Assembly: GCA_021018815.1 (NCBI GenBank)
Contig: JAITYX010000009.1
Coordinates: forward strand, 3,226,501 to 3,290,500
Direction of reading: 5' to 3'
DNA from: Talinum fruticosum
Lineage: Eukaryota; Streptophyta; Magnoliopsida; Caryophyllales; Talinaceae
DNA: 64,000 bases
Part shown: one piece after another, positions 36,504 through 47,339 of the stretch
Layout: every line of letters begins with the position of its first letter
How positions within the stretch are numbered: position 1 is the stretch's first letter
Position numbers and translations under genes: made by a program
Notes under the pieces: generated by a model
The model's input: only the letters and a program-made list of their open reading frames with translations
What the model was told of the DNA's origin: nothing
The model's database searches: none

Positions 36504-38092
36504 CAGTCAAACCGACCGATCCGCCTTATTTTTCCAGCCCGAGCACTCTTTGGGACATTATTTGTTTCTGCAATCGGCCCATTTCGGATAAGCCTTATTA
36601 TTTCGGACCATGCACGTACAAGTTTCCATTTTTCATTTTGCTATTTTCTTTTTCGGGAATGGGGACTAGTGCAATTTTTTCGATTTGTCTTTGTAATTTT
36701 CCTTAGAATTTTTCGCATCATATTAATAAAAGAGAGTATATCTAGAACTTAGTCCTTGCATTCATCTCATTGCATAGAGTCAAAAGTTTACAAAATATTA
36801 AACATTAAAAACAAAAGCACCCTACAAGGGATTTACTTATCTTCGTTATCCGGAAGCATCATCAAAGAGATAGTTGCCGAAGTCCTCCTAGATGGATGTG
36901 GAAACCAACCTTCTCTACCAGACTTATGAAGAACTGGCCCCATGACCCCAAGGAGATTGAGAAGTTCCATGGGAATGCTCGCTATAGGACATCCGGTGGA
37001 AGTCAATCGGGTTTCTATAACGATAAGTGCTTGGAGAGGCGGGATGTTCATACATTCTTCACAAAAAGCTAGGCCCAACGCCGGAAGAACTAGGCCCGGA
37101 GGAACTATGCCCCACTTTAGAAGCACTTCGATGATGTGAGAAACATGAAGAGCATCGGGAAGTGCTCGCTCTAGCCGCACCAACGAGAGGGCATTTGTTG
37201 GCCGGATGAGTGTGCTTGAGCCTCCGAGCCACCAAGGAAGCCTCATGATGAAGACGTTCTAGATTGACGCCTCTACAAAATGATAGAGCAATTAGTACAT
37301 TTACTAAAAGCTTAGTAAAAGTTAGCATTTACACTAACTAAGACTCACCCGGAATGTTTGGAAAGTCTTCCTAGAGAATAAGTCCTAGATACCCCTAAGG
37401 GCGAACCGGAATCGATGGACATGGTTTGAGATTGCTACCGGTCATACTATAAGATTCAATAGCAATTAACAAGAGCAAAACTTGAGAAAGCAAGAGAAGA
37501 GTAAGTGAAGTGTGCAAAATGAACACACTAACTCCCCTTTTATACATAAACTCGGCCAAAACATGCCAAACACATAAGAAAAAAGTAAAAAAGCTAGAGG
37601 AGACCAAGAAGGGAATGCGGCAGCACGCCGGGAGCTAGGCTCGCCAATGGCTGGATGACGCCGGTCATGAGGCTTGGTGGCATCTCCTCGATGGCAGCTT
37701 TGCGAGGCCTAGCTAGTGGTCTAGCTTGTGAAGTTCCATCAGGCGTGACAAGTGGATGTTTGGCAACATGTGCATGCAAGTGGAGCTTCCGGACCCACCA
37801 TGTCATCTTTTCCAGATTAAATTTTTAGTCCGTTTTTTATCGAATTATTCACGTAAAATACTGAACTTTCATAAATATGATTATCTACTAATAAGCATAT
37901 TAGTACAATAGATTATTAGGCCAAGCTTCGGATTAAAGAACAATCAAAGTTTCAGCATAAAAAGTTCACTGAGCTTTAGGATTTGATCAAGCCAAGCTCG
38001 GGATCCTCTTACCGAACTTCTAAACACACGCATCGCGATCAATTACGGGCCGTATCTCGGAGTTCAGGTTTGACAACAACCAATTCCGGACA
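36504..38092 (+). repeat. Tat2 3' interior
   Basis: Non-pol Tat2 sequence between the copia solo LTR and the 3' LTR. Antisense ORF remnants occupy 36835-37830. The last part (37885-38092) is homologous to 8186-8483 before the Tat1 3' LTR, then passes directly into LTR sequence at a point about 320 bases inside the LTR, so a deletion joined them. Confidence 0.65.
36835..37830 (-). pseudogene. Tat2 second antisense ORF remnant
   Basis: Minus-strand segments: 37594-37806, 37395-37607, 37059-37328 and 36833-37246 (137 residues, with VSHIIEVLLKWGIVPPGLVL and ETRLTSTGCPIASIP). They overlap end to end in different frames, which suggests one longer protein broken by frameshifts. I recognise no domain. 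The segment at 37395-37500 is hydrophobic. Confidence 0.35.
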
Positions 38093-39743
38093 TGGAGCCG
38101 AAGACATCAAAACAACGTCATGTCCGGCGCCGCGTTTCATGATCAAAAGCATTAAAACGCCGCATTTTGCTCCAAAATAGTCCACCCGAGATACAAAGCA
38201 TACTTCCTCAAGACAGCGATGTTTATGTCCAGCGCCGCGCATCGAGTTCCATTTCACCTAAACCGCTGCATTTTGCCCAAAGTCTTGCTGCAACACAAAA
38301 GAATCTAAAGGACCCAAAACGACGCTGTTTTGGCCGGCATTGCCCATCCCGGGATTCCGTTTTATCCTTTGATTTTTGGTCCGATTTTTGTGATTCTCCA
38401 GCCGTTTCATGCCTTATCCTAGACGGCTTATTAAATGAAAACCCTAGGTCATTTTGTGACCTAACCCTCTCCTATAAATAGAGAGCTGAGGCTCTCATTT
38501 TGAAGAGGGTCATTCCTAAGCATTACGCTCTTGAAACCTAATTAAAAGCTACTCGAATGCACTCGTTTATATTATGATCTCTTGGTTTCTTTTCAGCCTA
38601 CCCTCATCATACTTCATATATTTGGACCCTAATCCTCCATTGATCGCATATAACTTTTTCCTTACCTACACTCGGAGTTTACAAAAAGCCTATTCAATTC
38701 ACTATCATCGCATGGTCGGATCTAGATCCGAGATCCGGATCGGTAGGTGGGACAACCCGAGGATAATAATTTGGTTTTCGATACGGTTTATTTACTTTAT
38801 ATTTTTCTACTCTCCATATTGTGGAGAAACGTTGTATCACATTTAATTCATCCCCGCCCGATGTAATTTTTTATTTCCTCGCTTTCGTTTCTTTTCGCTT
38901 TTCTTTTCATTCTTCATTGCTTTCGTTCATTGCTTTTCATATTTTCTTCTATTGTTTTCGTTAGCATGCTTTGTTTGCCCTAATTTTCGCATCTAATTAT
39001 GTTTGTGTGCTTGTGTTTAATATGTTATTTTAAATTCACTACTCAAACTAGTAAAGGTTGTCGTTTAACGAGCGAACGGAAGGGCTTCTCCCTACGTTTC
39101 ATACCCTCGCCTCGAATCCGATTCTCGGCTCTAGACTGATTAGGTCATTTTTTAATCTTTTCTAAGTTTAGTTTTTCCATACTAAGATCGAAAATATTTC
39201 TTTATTTTATTTTCGTCAGCTTTTATTCCTAAAACCGATCGGCGATTCCTATTTCCGATTTATTTTTCTTAATCTATGTCTCGGTTATTTCGACTAAGAA
39301 TAAAAAGGGGTTTTCTGGATTTTCCAACCAGGCCGGAGGTTGAGGCTGACCACCTCAATCGCGGCCCTTAGTGGCGCCGCCGACTACACGATGATGGCTT
39401 TCGCCGGCGCCGAATGGTCGATGAGCCGAGGCTCGAGTCCAAACCGGTGCTTTCACACCGGTTTGGCCCTAATTTATTTTTATTTTTTATTGTGAAATAA
39501 TATCTCGAGATTTCTAAAAATAATTTCTAAAATAAAACAATTAATGAAATCGCCATTTAATCCTATTTAATTTATTTAACTTAGTTTATAAAATTCGAAA
39601 ATCTAAATAAGATGTTCATCCCCACTTTCAAAAATCAATCTTCAAAACCCTAAATCGTTTCCATCTTCAAAAGGAAAATTTTAAAAACCCGCAAATTTGT
39701 GGGGAAGCACGGGGCCCCCTAGAGGGGACTCGTGGTTCCTATA
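38093..39743 (+). repeat. Tat2 3' LTR (5'-truncated)
   Basis: Matches 5' LTR positions about 18180-19838 and ends GTGGTTCCTATA, followed by the ACAAG duplication. It retains the promoter palindrome TAGGTCATTTTGTGACCTA (about 38447-38465), TATA box TATAAATAG near 38474 and GAGAGCTGAGGCTCTC after it. The first ~320 bases are missing. Confidence 0.85.
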
Positions 39744-39748
39744 ACAAG

Positions 39749-40172
39749 ATAAAGATGAAAGAACTTTGCTAAACTTAATGTATGAGTCATTACCCATTTA
39801 ATTTCATAAAATTCTAAGATGATTGTCGTGATAAAATTGACAAGTTAAAGATGAAAGAACTTTAGCAAACTTAATGTATGAGTCAGCGAGTTAATAAACG
39901 AGAATTGAGCGGGTCGATCGGATCGAGTTTGATGACTAAGTTAGTTTTATACTTTTGAAATAGAACTGAGTATAAGACTTTGACATATATTCTTTTATAG
40001 CATAAGTCTTTGGGTTTGTCATGGTTAGTCATAGTAAGTTTGATGATTGCTATAACTTGTGACTTAGTTTTGTGAATTTCTTTTAGTATGAATCGTAGTT
40101 AATCCTAACTTTAAATGAATGACTTGAATTCAAAACATTTAAGGAGTAAGGCGAGTCACACGTGAGTCTTCA
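39749..40172 (-). repeat. copia B 5' LTR, part 2
   Basis: Continuation of the LTR at 16570-17859 beyond Tat2. It ends at GTGAGTCTTCA, which on the minus strand is the LTR start TGAAGACTCAC. A 100-bp segment (about 39749-39880) repeats the sequence next to the Tat2 insertion point, a local tandem duplication. This is the outer edge of the retrotransposon nest. Confidence 0.78.
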
Positions 40173-41043
40173 TTAATCAATTAAATCTTATACCATATGA
40201 GGTTGGAAAACTACCTTTGGATATACCCAAGACTTATTCCACCTATGCTAGGCATAAAAGAAAAAGAAAAGGCAAAAAACAGAGCAAACTAGAAACATCA
40301 TGGGTCGAACACAGGTCGTGATAAACAACACGGCCCAACCGTGTTAATCGCTACCCAATTTATGTTCGTTGTTCCAAAGCCTAACTCAAGTCGTATCACA
40401 AGCCTTGGCCAGTTGTACTAATCAAAGCAATATGTTGACTCATTGTGTATTTAAATCCATTCAAGTTCATAAGGCCATGTGACTTTTTAGCATGATGTAA
40501 GCCTACCATTACCTTAATCATATGGATTGATTGTCTAGGCTCAATACTATTAATTGATTACACATTAAGTTGATTTTAGAGTCAAAATTATTAAGCACCA
40601 AAGCCAAATGCATTTATCTCTTTCAAGTACTAATCTTAATAAATATAAACTATTCAACAACTACTAATTTATATTGTTAAAATAAACAGGTTCACATTAT
40701 ACTTTCTTCATTCCATTTTACTTGTCCCTTTTACAACTAAGAGACAAGTTAACATGAGATAGAAATAAGACTCATATATTTAATAGTGACAGGTATATAA
40801 GCCTAACAGGGTATTTGTTTAGCTTAGTTAAGGTGTTCATCCGCAACATTTAGGCTATCAACAATGGAACTGCTCCAAATGTTACATGGATAAAGGAGTT
40901 GCCTCGTTTTACTTCCTATTATAAATGATAGAAACTCATTCTAATTATTTTGCAATAATTTATATTATAAGAGGATCCCACTTAAAATATTTTATAAATT
41001 TAATTATTATATTAAAGTAATTTTATATTCCATAATAGTTTTT
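40173..41043. other. intergenic DNA, no gene seen
   Basis: AT-rich sequence with no ORF, tandem repeat or element border that I can support. It lies between the retrotransposon nest and a MULE-like element. Confidence 0.5.
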
Positions 41044-42040
41044 GGAGAATTTACAATTAGGTTATATTTTAATTTATAATTATATTGTTAGCTATAATTT
41101 TTTCATTTAAGTCATTAAATCACAATTACATCTCTCTTTCTCTCTCCCGTCTCTATGAGCCTCTCTCTCTTTCTCAGCCTCTCTTTTTCTCTCTCCTCCC
41201 CCTTCTCCTCTCTCTCCCTCCCCTTTCTTTGTCAATCTCTCTCTCTCATTCCCCCTTTCTCTGTATGTCTCTCTCTCCTTCCCTCTTCTCTCTTACATAT
41301 CTTTCAATTAAAATTATTTTGATTGAAAAAATATGAAAATATTATCTAAATCCTAAACCTTAATTACTCAACTTAAAATATTAAGTAATAAACCTAAACA
41401 TAGACACTCATCCTATGATAACATAAATAGTCATCCCAGGATAACATTGATAGTCATCTAGGGTTAACCATGATGTTATATTGGGATAAATTTCTAGGTT
41501 ATCTCAACCCCAGGATGACTCGCCTATGGTTAATTTTATTAATTTAATAGTTTGGATTGAGTAATTAAGGTTTAGAATTTTAAAAAATATTTTCATATTT
41601 TTTCAATCAAAATAAATTTAGTTGAAATAACAAAAAACTAAAACTTTACTTAAAATTAGACGATGAAAATAAGTTCATTTATTTATAATAAGAGGAATAT
41701 ATAATGGTACTAAACTCATTGAAAATGAATAACAAGAGTAAAATTTAAAATATAAAATTATTTCTTTATTAAAAACTTTTTAAAAATTATTTAATAATAC
41801 AAATAATTAATTTTCTATTTAAAGAAAAATGTATATTGAAAAATAATATGCTCTAACAATGAAATAAATTTTTATTTTTTATTTAAAAACTATTTTAGAG
41901 AGATATAAGTGAGAGAGAGGGGTTAGGAGAGAGAGAGAGGCTAAGAGAGATAAAGGAAAAAGCACAATTGTCTTTTTATTTTCTAGTAATGACTAAAATA
42001 TAATTATAAATTCAGAATATGTTTCCAATGTAAATTTTCC
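41044..42040. mobile_element. long-inverted-repeat element, Mutator-like (MULE-MITE)
   Basis: Terminal sequences GGAGAATTTACAATTAGG (left) and the reverse of CCAATGTAAATTTTCC (right) form inverted repeats that extend hundreds of bases with decay. Each arm carries a CT- or GA-rich tract (41131-41300; 41890-41955), and the arms meet in a near-palindromic centre (41404-41520, AGTCATCCCAGGATAAC against its inverse). The flanking 9-mers ATAGTTTTT and ATAATTTCT agree at 7 of 9 positions. A GG(A/G)AAATTTAC start with a 9-bp duplication fits Mutator-like MITEs. No coding sequence. Confidence 0.6.
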
Positions 42041-42283
42041 ATAATTTCTCTCTCTCTCTCTCTACGGACTCCCTCATAGTCCATTTCTCCTCTTTCTCTT
42101 GCCTACTAGCCCCCCCATGTTCTCTACCCCTCCCCGCCCGACTTCTTCATGGAACATCTCCCCACCCAGCTCAGCCAGTTCTTATATGATACAACTTTGG
42201 GTACAAATTTACCGTACACATCCCAACCCAAACACACAAAAAACGCGCGGCCCAAACCCAACACACACACAAAATGTGTAGCC

Positions 42284-42372
42284 CAAAACATAACATGGTG
42301 AAATAGGGATTCAAACAATCGACCTCTCCGATATTGACCAACGCTCCCGCTAACGAGGCCATTGCAACTTTC
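42284..42372 (-). repeat. possible tRNA-derived SINE or tRNA-like fragment
   Basis: On the minus strand ATGGCCTCGTTAGCGGGAG resembles a box A region and TTGTTTGAATCCC resembles box B, about 40 bases apart. No cloverleaf can be drawn confidently, and no 3' tail or target duplication was found. Confidence 0.3.
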
Positions 42373-42499
42373 TAATTTATTTTTTAACAAAATAATAATA
42401 TACTATATCCGTATAGAAAATAAAATCCACACACATGAAGTTTTTTTTGCAACATTTTTTTAGTTCACTTTTTATAAAAAAGAATTTACTCGATTCAAA

Positions 42500-43745
42500 T
42501 TTTAATATTCACTAAAAAAATTTATAATATTTACTAAAAAAATAATTCTAATATTTACTAAAAATTAGTTTGGTGTTCAATAATAATATACTAATGTTCA
42601 CTTAAATTTATTTTAATATTCATAAAAATATACTAAATGCGAAACACTAAACACTAATCTATTATACACTAATAACTAATGTATTTACACAAAACATCGT
42701 TGTAATCTGCAATAGAAATTTAAAACTAACAACATCATTCTTCATATAAACCTCAACGCTAAATGTTGAATCATATTCATTAACTAATGTTCCGATGTAC
42801 ACTAAAAGACTAAACCTAATAAATTGATAATTATTTTGATATAAACCTCAACACTAAACAATATTTTATCATACACTAAACAATATTATAACGTACACTA
42901 AAAAACTAAAGCTGATTTGATAGTGTTCTTGAGATAAACTTCAACACTAAACATTAATATATCATACACTAAATAACGTTTTAATATACATTAAAAATTA
43001 AAAATAAAACTACAGAGTTAAAACTCAACATTAAACTTTATTCTACCATACACTTAACAAGTATCCTAATGTACACTAAAAACTATAAAGTTTAACACTA
43101 AATATTGATCTATCATACACTAAATAATATTGTAATATAAACTAAAAATAAAAGCTAAAAAATCACCATTTAAAGCTCAACACTAAACTTTATTCTGTCA
43201 TACACTAAACAATGTTATAATATACACTAAAAACTATAACTTGATACAATAGTAATGCTCATATAAACTTCAATGCTATTCTTTTCAACAAAAAAAAAAA
43301 ATTATCTTTGTATTTTTTTTACAATATTTACTTATTTTATAATAAACTAGAAACTAAAGCCAAAATATTCTAGATTTAATGTTCAACACTCGAACATTGA
43401 TGTATCATACACTAAACGACATTCTAATATACACTAAAAAGTAAAAATTTAAAATTAAAACTACTATAGTGTTGATTCAAAGTTCAACACTAAATATTGA
43501 TCTATCATAAACTAAATAATGTTGTAATATACGGTAAAAACTAACAACTAAAATATCACATATATAAAGTAAAAATTTAAAACTAAAACTATTATAGTGT
43601 TGATTTAAAGCTCAACACTAAATATTGATCTATCATATATTAAATAATGTTGTAATATACGGTAAAAACTAACAAATAAAAAATCACATATATAAAACTC
43701 AACACTAAACATTATTTTATCATACACTAAAAAATATATATAAAC
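42500..43745. repeat. degenerate AT-rich tandem repeat field
   Basis: Recurrent motif CAACACTAAA..TTGATCTATCATACACTAAA..ATATACACTAAAAACTA, with CAACACTAAA-type markers near 42848, 42950, 43032, 43094, 43177, 43491, 43611 and 43690. Spacing varies from about 60 to 120 bp. A clean 128-bp tandem duplication lies at 43438-43693. No coding sequence. Confidence 0.75.
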
Positions 43746-43853
43746 TTCGGTACTCAAAGATGTACATGATAATTTTCAGCCCCATTTTCCTAACTTAAAA
43801 ACAACTCAATGGAAATGATCCTATTGAAAATAATTTTAATAGACCCCACTACT

Positions 43854-44759
43854 TAGGGGTGAGCGGTTCCGGTACTCTATACCAAAACTAGGAACCTTAC
43901 CCTTACCTCGTTTGACTGGTTCCTAAATTTTAGGAACCTTACCCTTACCCTCGGGTTCCGGTTCTCGAATTTTAGGAACCTTACCCTTATCCTCGGGTTC
44001 CGGTTCCGATTCCAGGGTACCCTATTTACAACAAGATATTAAGAAATTACCTATTTTGTAATGAGAACACCGATGAGGATGAAGCCGCAAGGGAGAGTTG
44101 GGACTGGGAGTAGGAGGAAGGAAGGAGGCGACACCAACGCCGACGAGGACCGGGAGGAGGTCAACGAGCGTAAGCGAGAGAAAGGGCGAGCAACGCGAAA
44201 TGAAGGAGCAAAACAGAGCAACACGAAATGAAGGAGCGAGAGCAGAGCAACGCGAAATGAACTTCGATTCGTCGAGAAAGCAGACGACGCGAGTCAACGA
44301 GCAGCGAAGCAGAGAAAGAGAGCAGAGCAATGCGAGTCAACGAGCACCAGCAGAGAGAGAGAGCAGAGCGAGCAACGCGAGGGAGAGAGAGCAGAGCAAC
44401 GCGAGAGAGGCGAAATAAAGGAACGCGAAATGACGAGGAGGAAGGAGATTAGGGTTTCTAATAAGTTGGGCCACACATTAGAAATTCAAAAGTAAAAATT
44501 TCATGGGCCTCAAAACTGAAAAATTCGAAAATTTTAGTAACGGATTCGGGTGCTCACGGTTCTAGAACTCGTCTAAACGAGTTCCGAGTTCCGGCTCAGT
44601 GGTTTCATTTTAGGAACCTTACCCTTACCCATTTGACGAGTGCTCCTAAATTTTAGGAACCTTACCCTTACCCGTTTGACCGATTCCGGCTCTGAACCTT
44701 ACCCGTTTGACCTGGCTCCGATCCGATTTCGAGTGCACCGTCAGTCGTGCTCACCACTA
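43854..44759 (-). mobile_element. hAT-like non-autonomous element, copy 2
   Basis: Inverted copy of the element at 2418-3344. Starts TAGGGGTGAGC, ends GCTCACCACTA, and is flanked by an exact 8-bp duplication CCACTACT (43846-43853 and 44760-44767). Subterminal repeats of TAGGAACCTTACCCTTACC are clear on both sides. The telo-box/GGCCCA promoter-like module is at about 44450-44520 on the minus strand, with a downstream repeat-rich leader (44090-44440). The 102-residue minus ORF at 44022-44330 is compositionally repetitive and not supported as a gene. Confidence 0.87.
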
Positions 44760-44767
44760 CCACTACT

Positions 44768-44960
44768 GAGGGAATAAAAAGGGAAGCGAATCCATTTACG
44801 GAAATTATACATACATTCACTTTTCCGCAATCCCAAACCGAGGTGAGACGAACGGTGACAAGGAACAGAAACTAAATTGGGCCCCACTTTTCCTTGCAAT
44901 CTGAGCTTTACTCGCATGTTCACGAAAAACTGAATGGATCTCTCTCCGAATCAATAATAC
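44768..44960 (+). promoter_or_regulatory. putative promoter of the membrane-protein gene
   Basis: Host DNA directly after the hAT-like element and before the pyrimidine-rich leader. Contains GGGCCCCAC at about 44880 and AT-rich stretches, but no convincing TATA box. Inferred from position. Confidence 0.35.
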
Positions 44961-45275
44961 AGTACTACAGTATTATTATATCCGCCGCTGCACCCCCGAC
45001 TCTCTCTCCTCTCCGAACGGCGTCAGCTCTGTTTCAACTCACTGCAACCTCCTTCATTCCATCTCTATTTCTCTATAACTTCCTCTTGACGGCTGGCTGG
45101 CTCAGCATTTTATCTCTCCTCCATCACTTATCAGCACTCCTTCCAAGCCAAGCAACCTCTCTCTCCTCTCTCTCTCTCTCTCTCATCAGCTTTCTGCTCT
45201 TTCCCCATAAATTCCGCAGCTGAGGGGGTCTGGCTTTAGTTGGAAGTAATGGAAGAATCTTGTGATTCTTGTGAA
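44960..45275 (+). other. putative 5' UTR / first exon
   Basis: Strongly CT-rich (CTCTCTCTCCTCTCCG, CCTCTCTCTCTCTCTCTC), typical of plant 5' leaders. A candidate donor GAA|GTAATGG lies near 45245. ATG codons here give only short reading frames, for example a 9-codon one at 45249. The 109-residue plus frame at 44894-45223 is composition-driven and not supported. Confidence 0.45.
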
Positions 45276-45387
45276 TAGAGTGGAAATTATGGTGCTAATT
45301 TGTTTAGATTTTCTGGCATGCAGTTTCATTCAATTCAATTAAATTCAGTTCTGATTTCACGATCTGCGTGCGCTCTTGAATTGAATT

Positions 45388-45423
45388 GCTGCTGCTGCTG
45401 CTGCTGCTGTTATTATTATTGTG
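45388..45423. repeat. (GCT)7 plus (ATT)n microsatellite
   Basis: GCTGCTGCTGCTGCTGCTGC then TTATTATTATT. Located in the proximal part of putative intron 1. Confidence 0.95.
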
Positions 45424-46030
45424 ATTATGTCATGAAGTTCGGTCGTGGTGATTCCTTTCGTACTTCAGTCTCTCATCTCTCATGTTTTTCCATCTATCAA
45501 TTCTCAGGTTCGTCTTTGTTCTTTCTTTGTTCACTCCGCTTTATGCAAAAACAGGGGTGGGGGTGATTACTTTGGTCTAATTATGCAGAATTAGGCTGTT
45601 ATAGGTGGCGAATTTTGGTGGAAAATTAGAAGAAATTGGTGATTATATGCTGATTTTGATGGGGAATTATGACAATGTCCGGTGGGTCTTCCCTTTGACG
45701 AGTTTACAAATCGGGTATTTTGCAACTTTGATCTTGATTTCTCCAGCTTTGTGGATGTTGAATTTGACTTATGGCGATAATTTTGTATCTTTGACTTGAG
45801 TTCTCTGATGTTATCATTTGTAGTGATTAGTGCTTTTTGATTGGTTCTACCTTGTCAAGAATAAGATTGCCTAAATATATTGACGTCCCAAGTGGTGTTT
45901 GGTTGCACCAATTTTTATTTATTTTTGGTTATTAGTTACTATTCTAAATAGCATGCTTTTGAAGAAGCATTCTTAGTAGAGTAGCTGTTAGATATTTGCA
46001 CGAGCTACATGGTTTTGTGCTTTTGTGCTG

Positions 46031-46620
46031 TAGGAGAATATAAGGATTGACCTTAGTGCAGAAGCAATCGGATTTGTTTGGTAGCCCACAAACGAATTCC
46101 CGAGTCATGGACACGTCAATCGCATTGTACATCGAAGTTACAAATTCACCCATAAACACCAGACTAGAGTGCTCGATGTGCCCGACGGCAATCGAGTCGC
46201 GGGAACAATCACGTCTCAAACCCAATGACCCTAGGACGGCTGGTCTATATGTGAAAGAATAGAGAGAGGGATTAGTTTCTTCCGGAAGTATCACACCGAT
46301 CTCCCGCCAGCTCCTAGAGTCGCCGGAAACAATAAGTTCTCAAACCCAATGACCTTAGGATGGCTGGTCTATACGTGAGAGAGAATAGAGAGAGGAATGA
46401 GTTTCTTCCGGAAGTGTCACACTCGATTTGGATAGATATTAGAGACACCTCTATTTAAGTTTAGGAAAAAAATAATAATTAAATGACTGATTAGAAGTAA
46501 ATGATTCCCTAAATCAACTCTTCTTGTAACTAACAATTGATTCTCTCGAATCGGTTCTCTTGAATTGTGCACGTTACAAAAAAGATTAGTCAACAACTCC
46601 CATGTGTTGTACATTACACC
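46031..46620 (-). repeat. LTR-like repeat with internal tandem duplication
   Basis: Contains a duplicated ~120-bp unit: CTCAAACCCAATGACC..TAGGA.GGCTGGTCTATA..TTTCTTCCGGAAGT at 46213-46310 and again at 46335-46432. On the minus strand it would run from TGTAATGTACAACACATGG to TTCTCCTACA with a TTAAATAG TATA-like site, which resembles a solo LTR. No clear target duplication was found. Confidence 0.4.
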
Positions 46621-47339
46621 TCTTGTTGCAAACATATCTCGTCACGCTTCATATTGGGAATGAAACGTGTGACCAAAAAGTTTTGTGTAAATTGAGGATG
46701 ACCTACACCTGGTTATCTTCAACTCGGACTCCTACCAAACTCGGGGGAGGCTCGCATTGGGGGACTCGGATTTGCAAACTAGGGAGATAGAAAGAAGCAG
46801 GAAATGGGATACCAAACCCCGTTGAACAACTTATGTAACCTAATGTCCTGATGTAACCTATTGCTTGTTGAATACCATTTACAAATTTATTACCAAACTC
46901 ATATGTCTGAAGGTTGAAAGTTGTTTGACCCCATCTAGTTAATGCTTCTCAATAGGATTTTGTTGAAGGTAGATCTATCCTATATAATATTATGATGTGA
47001 GGATTTGAAGTTCTATCATAGGAAATGAATTTCTCCAAGGTGTATCATTAAAGTTAACCTCAAAAAGACCTACGATACAATGAATTGGTGTTTGTTAAGA
47101 GTTTGATTATTGGTATGGGGTTTAGATTTGTCATGTGGATTATAACATGCATCTATTCGGCCATGTTTTCGAGTGACATTGAATGGGACATGTTATGGTT
47201 ATTTTGGGAGTAAAGGGGACACAAATAGGGAGACCCTATTTCTCCTCCGACTTTGTAATTGTTATGGAGTATCCTGTTAGATCTTTGAAGGTTGTAGTTG
47301 AACAGGATGTTTCTCTACTCCGCAAAGCTTTATGCACTT

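Noticed and set aside
44022..44418. Overlapping 102- and 106-residue ORFs on both strands
   Set aside because: Both fall in the repeat-rich core of the hAT-like element; composition is repetitive and the frames are by-products of the 28-bp repeat and CT/GA bias.
44894..45223. 109-residue ORF over the 5' leader
   Set aside because: CT-rich leader gives Leu/Ser-rich frames; no conservation evidence and out of context with the downstream exons.
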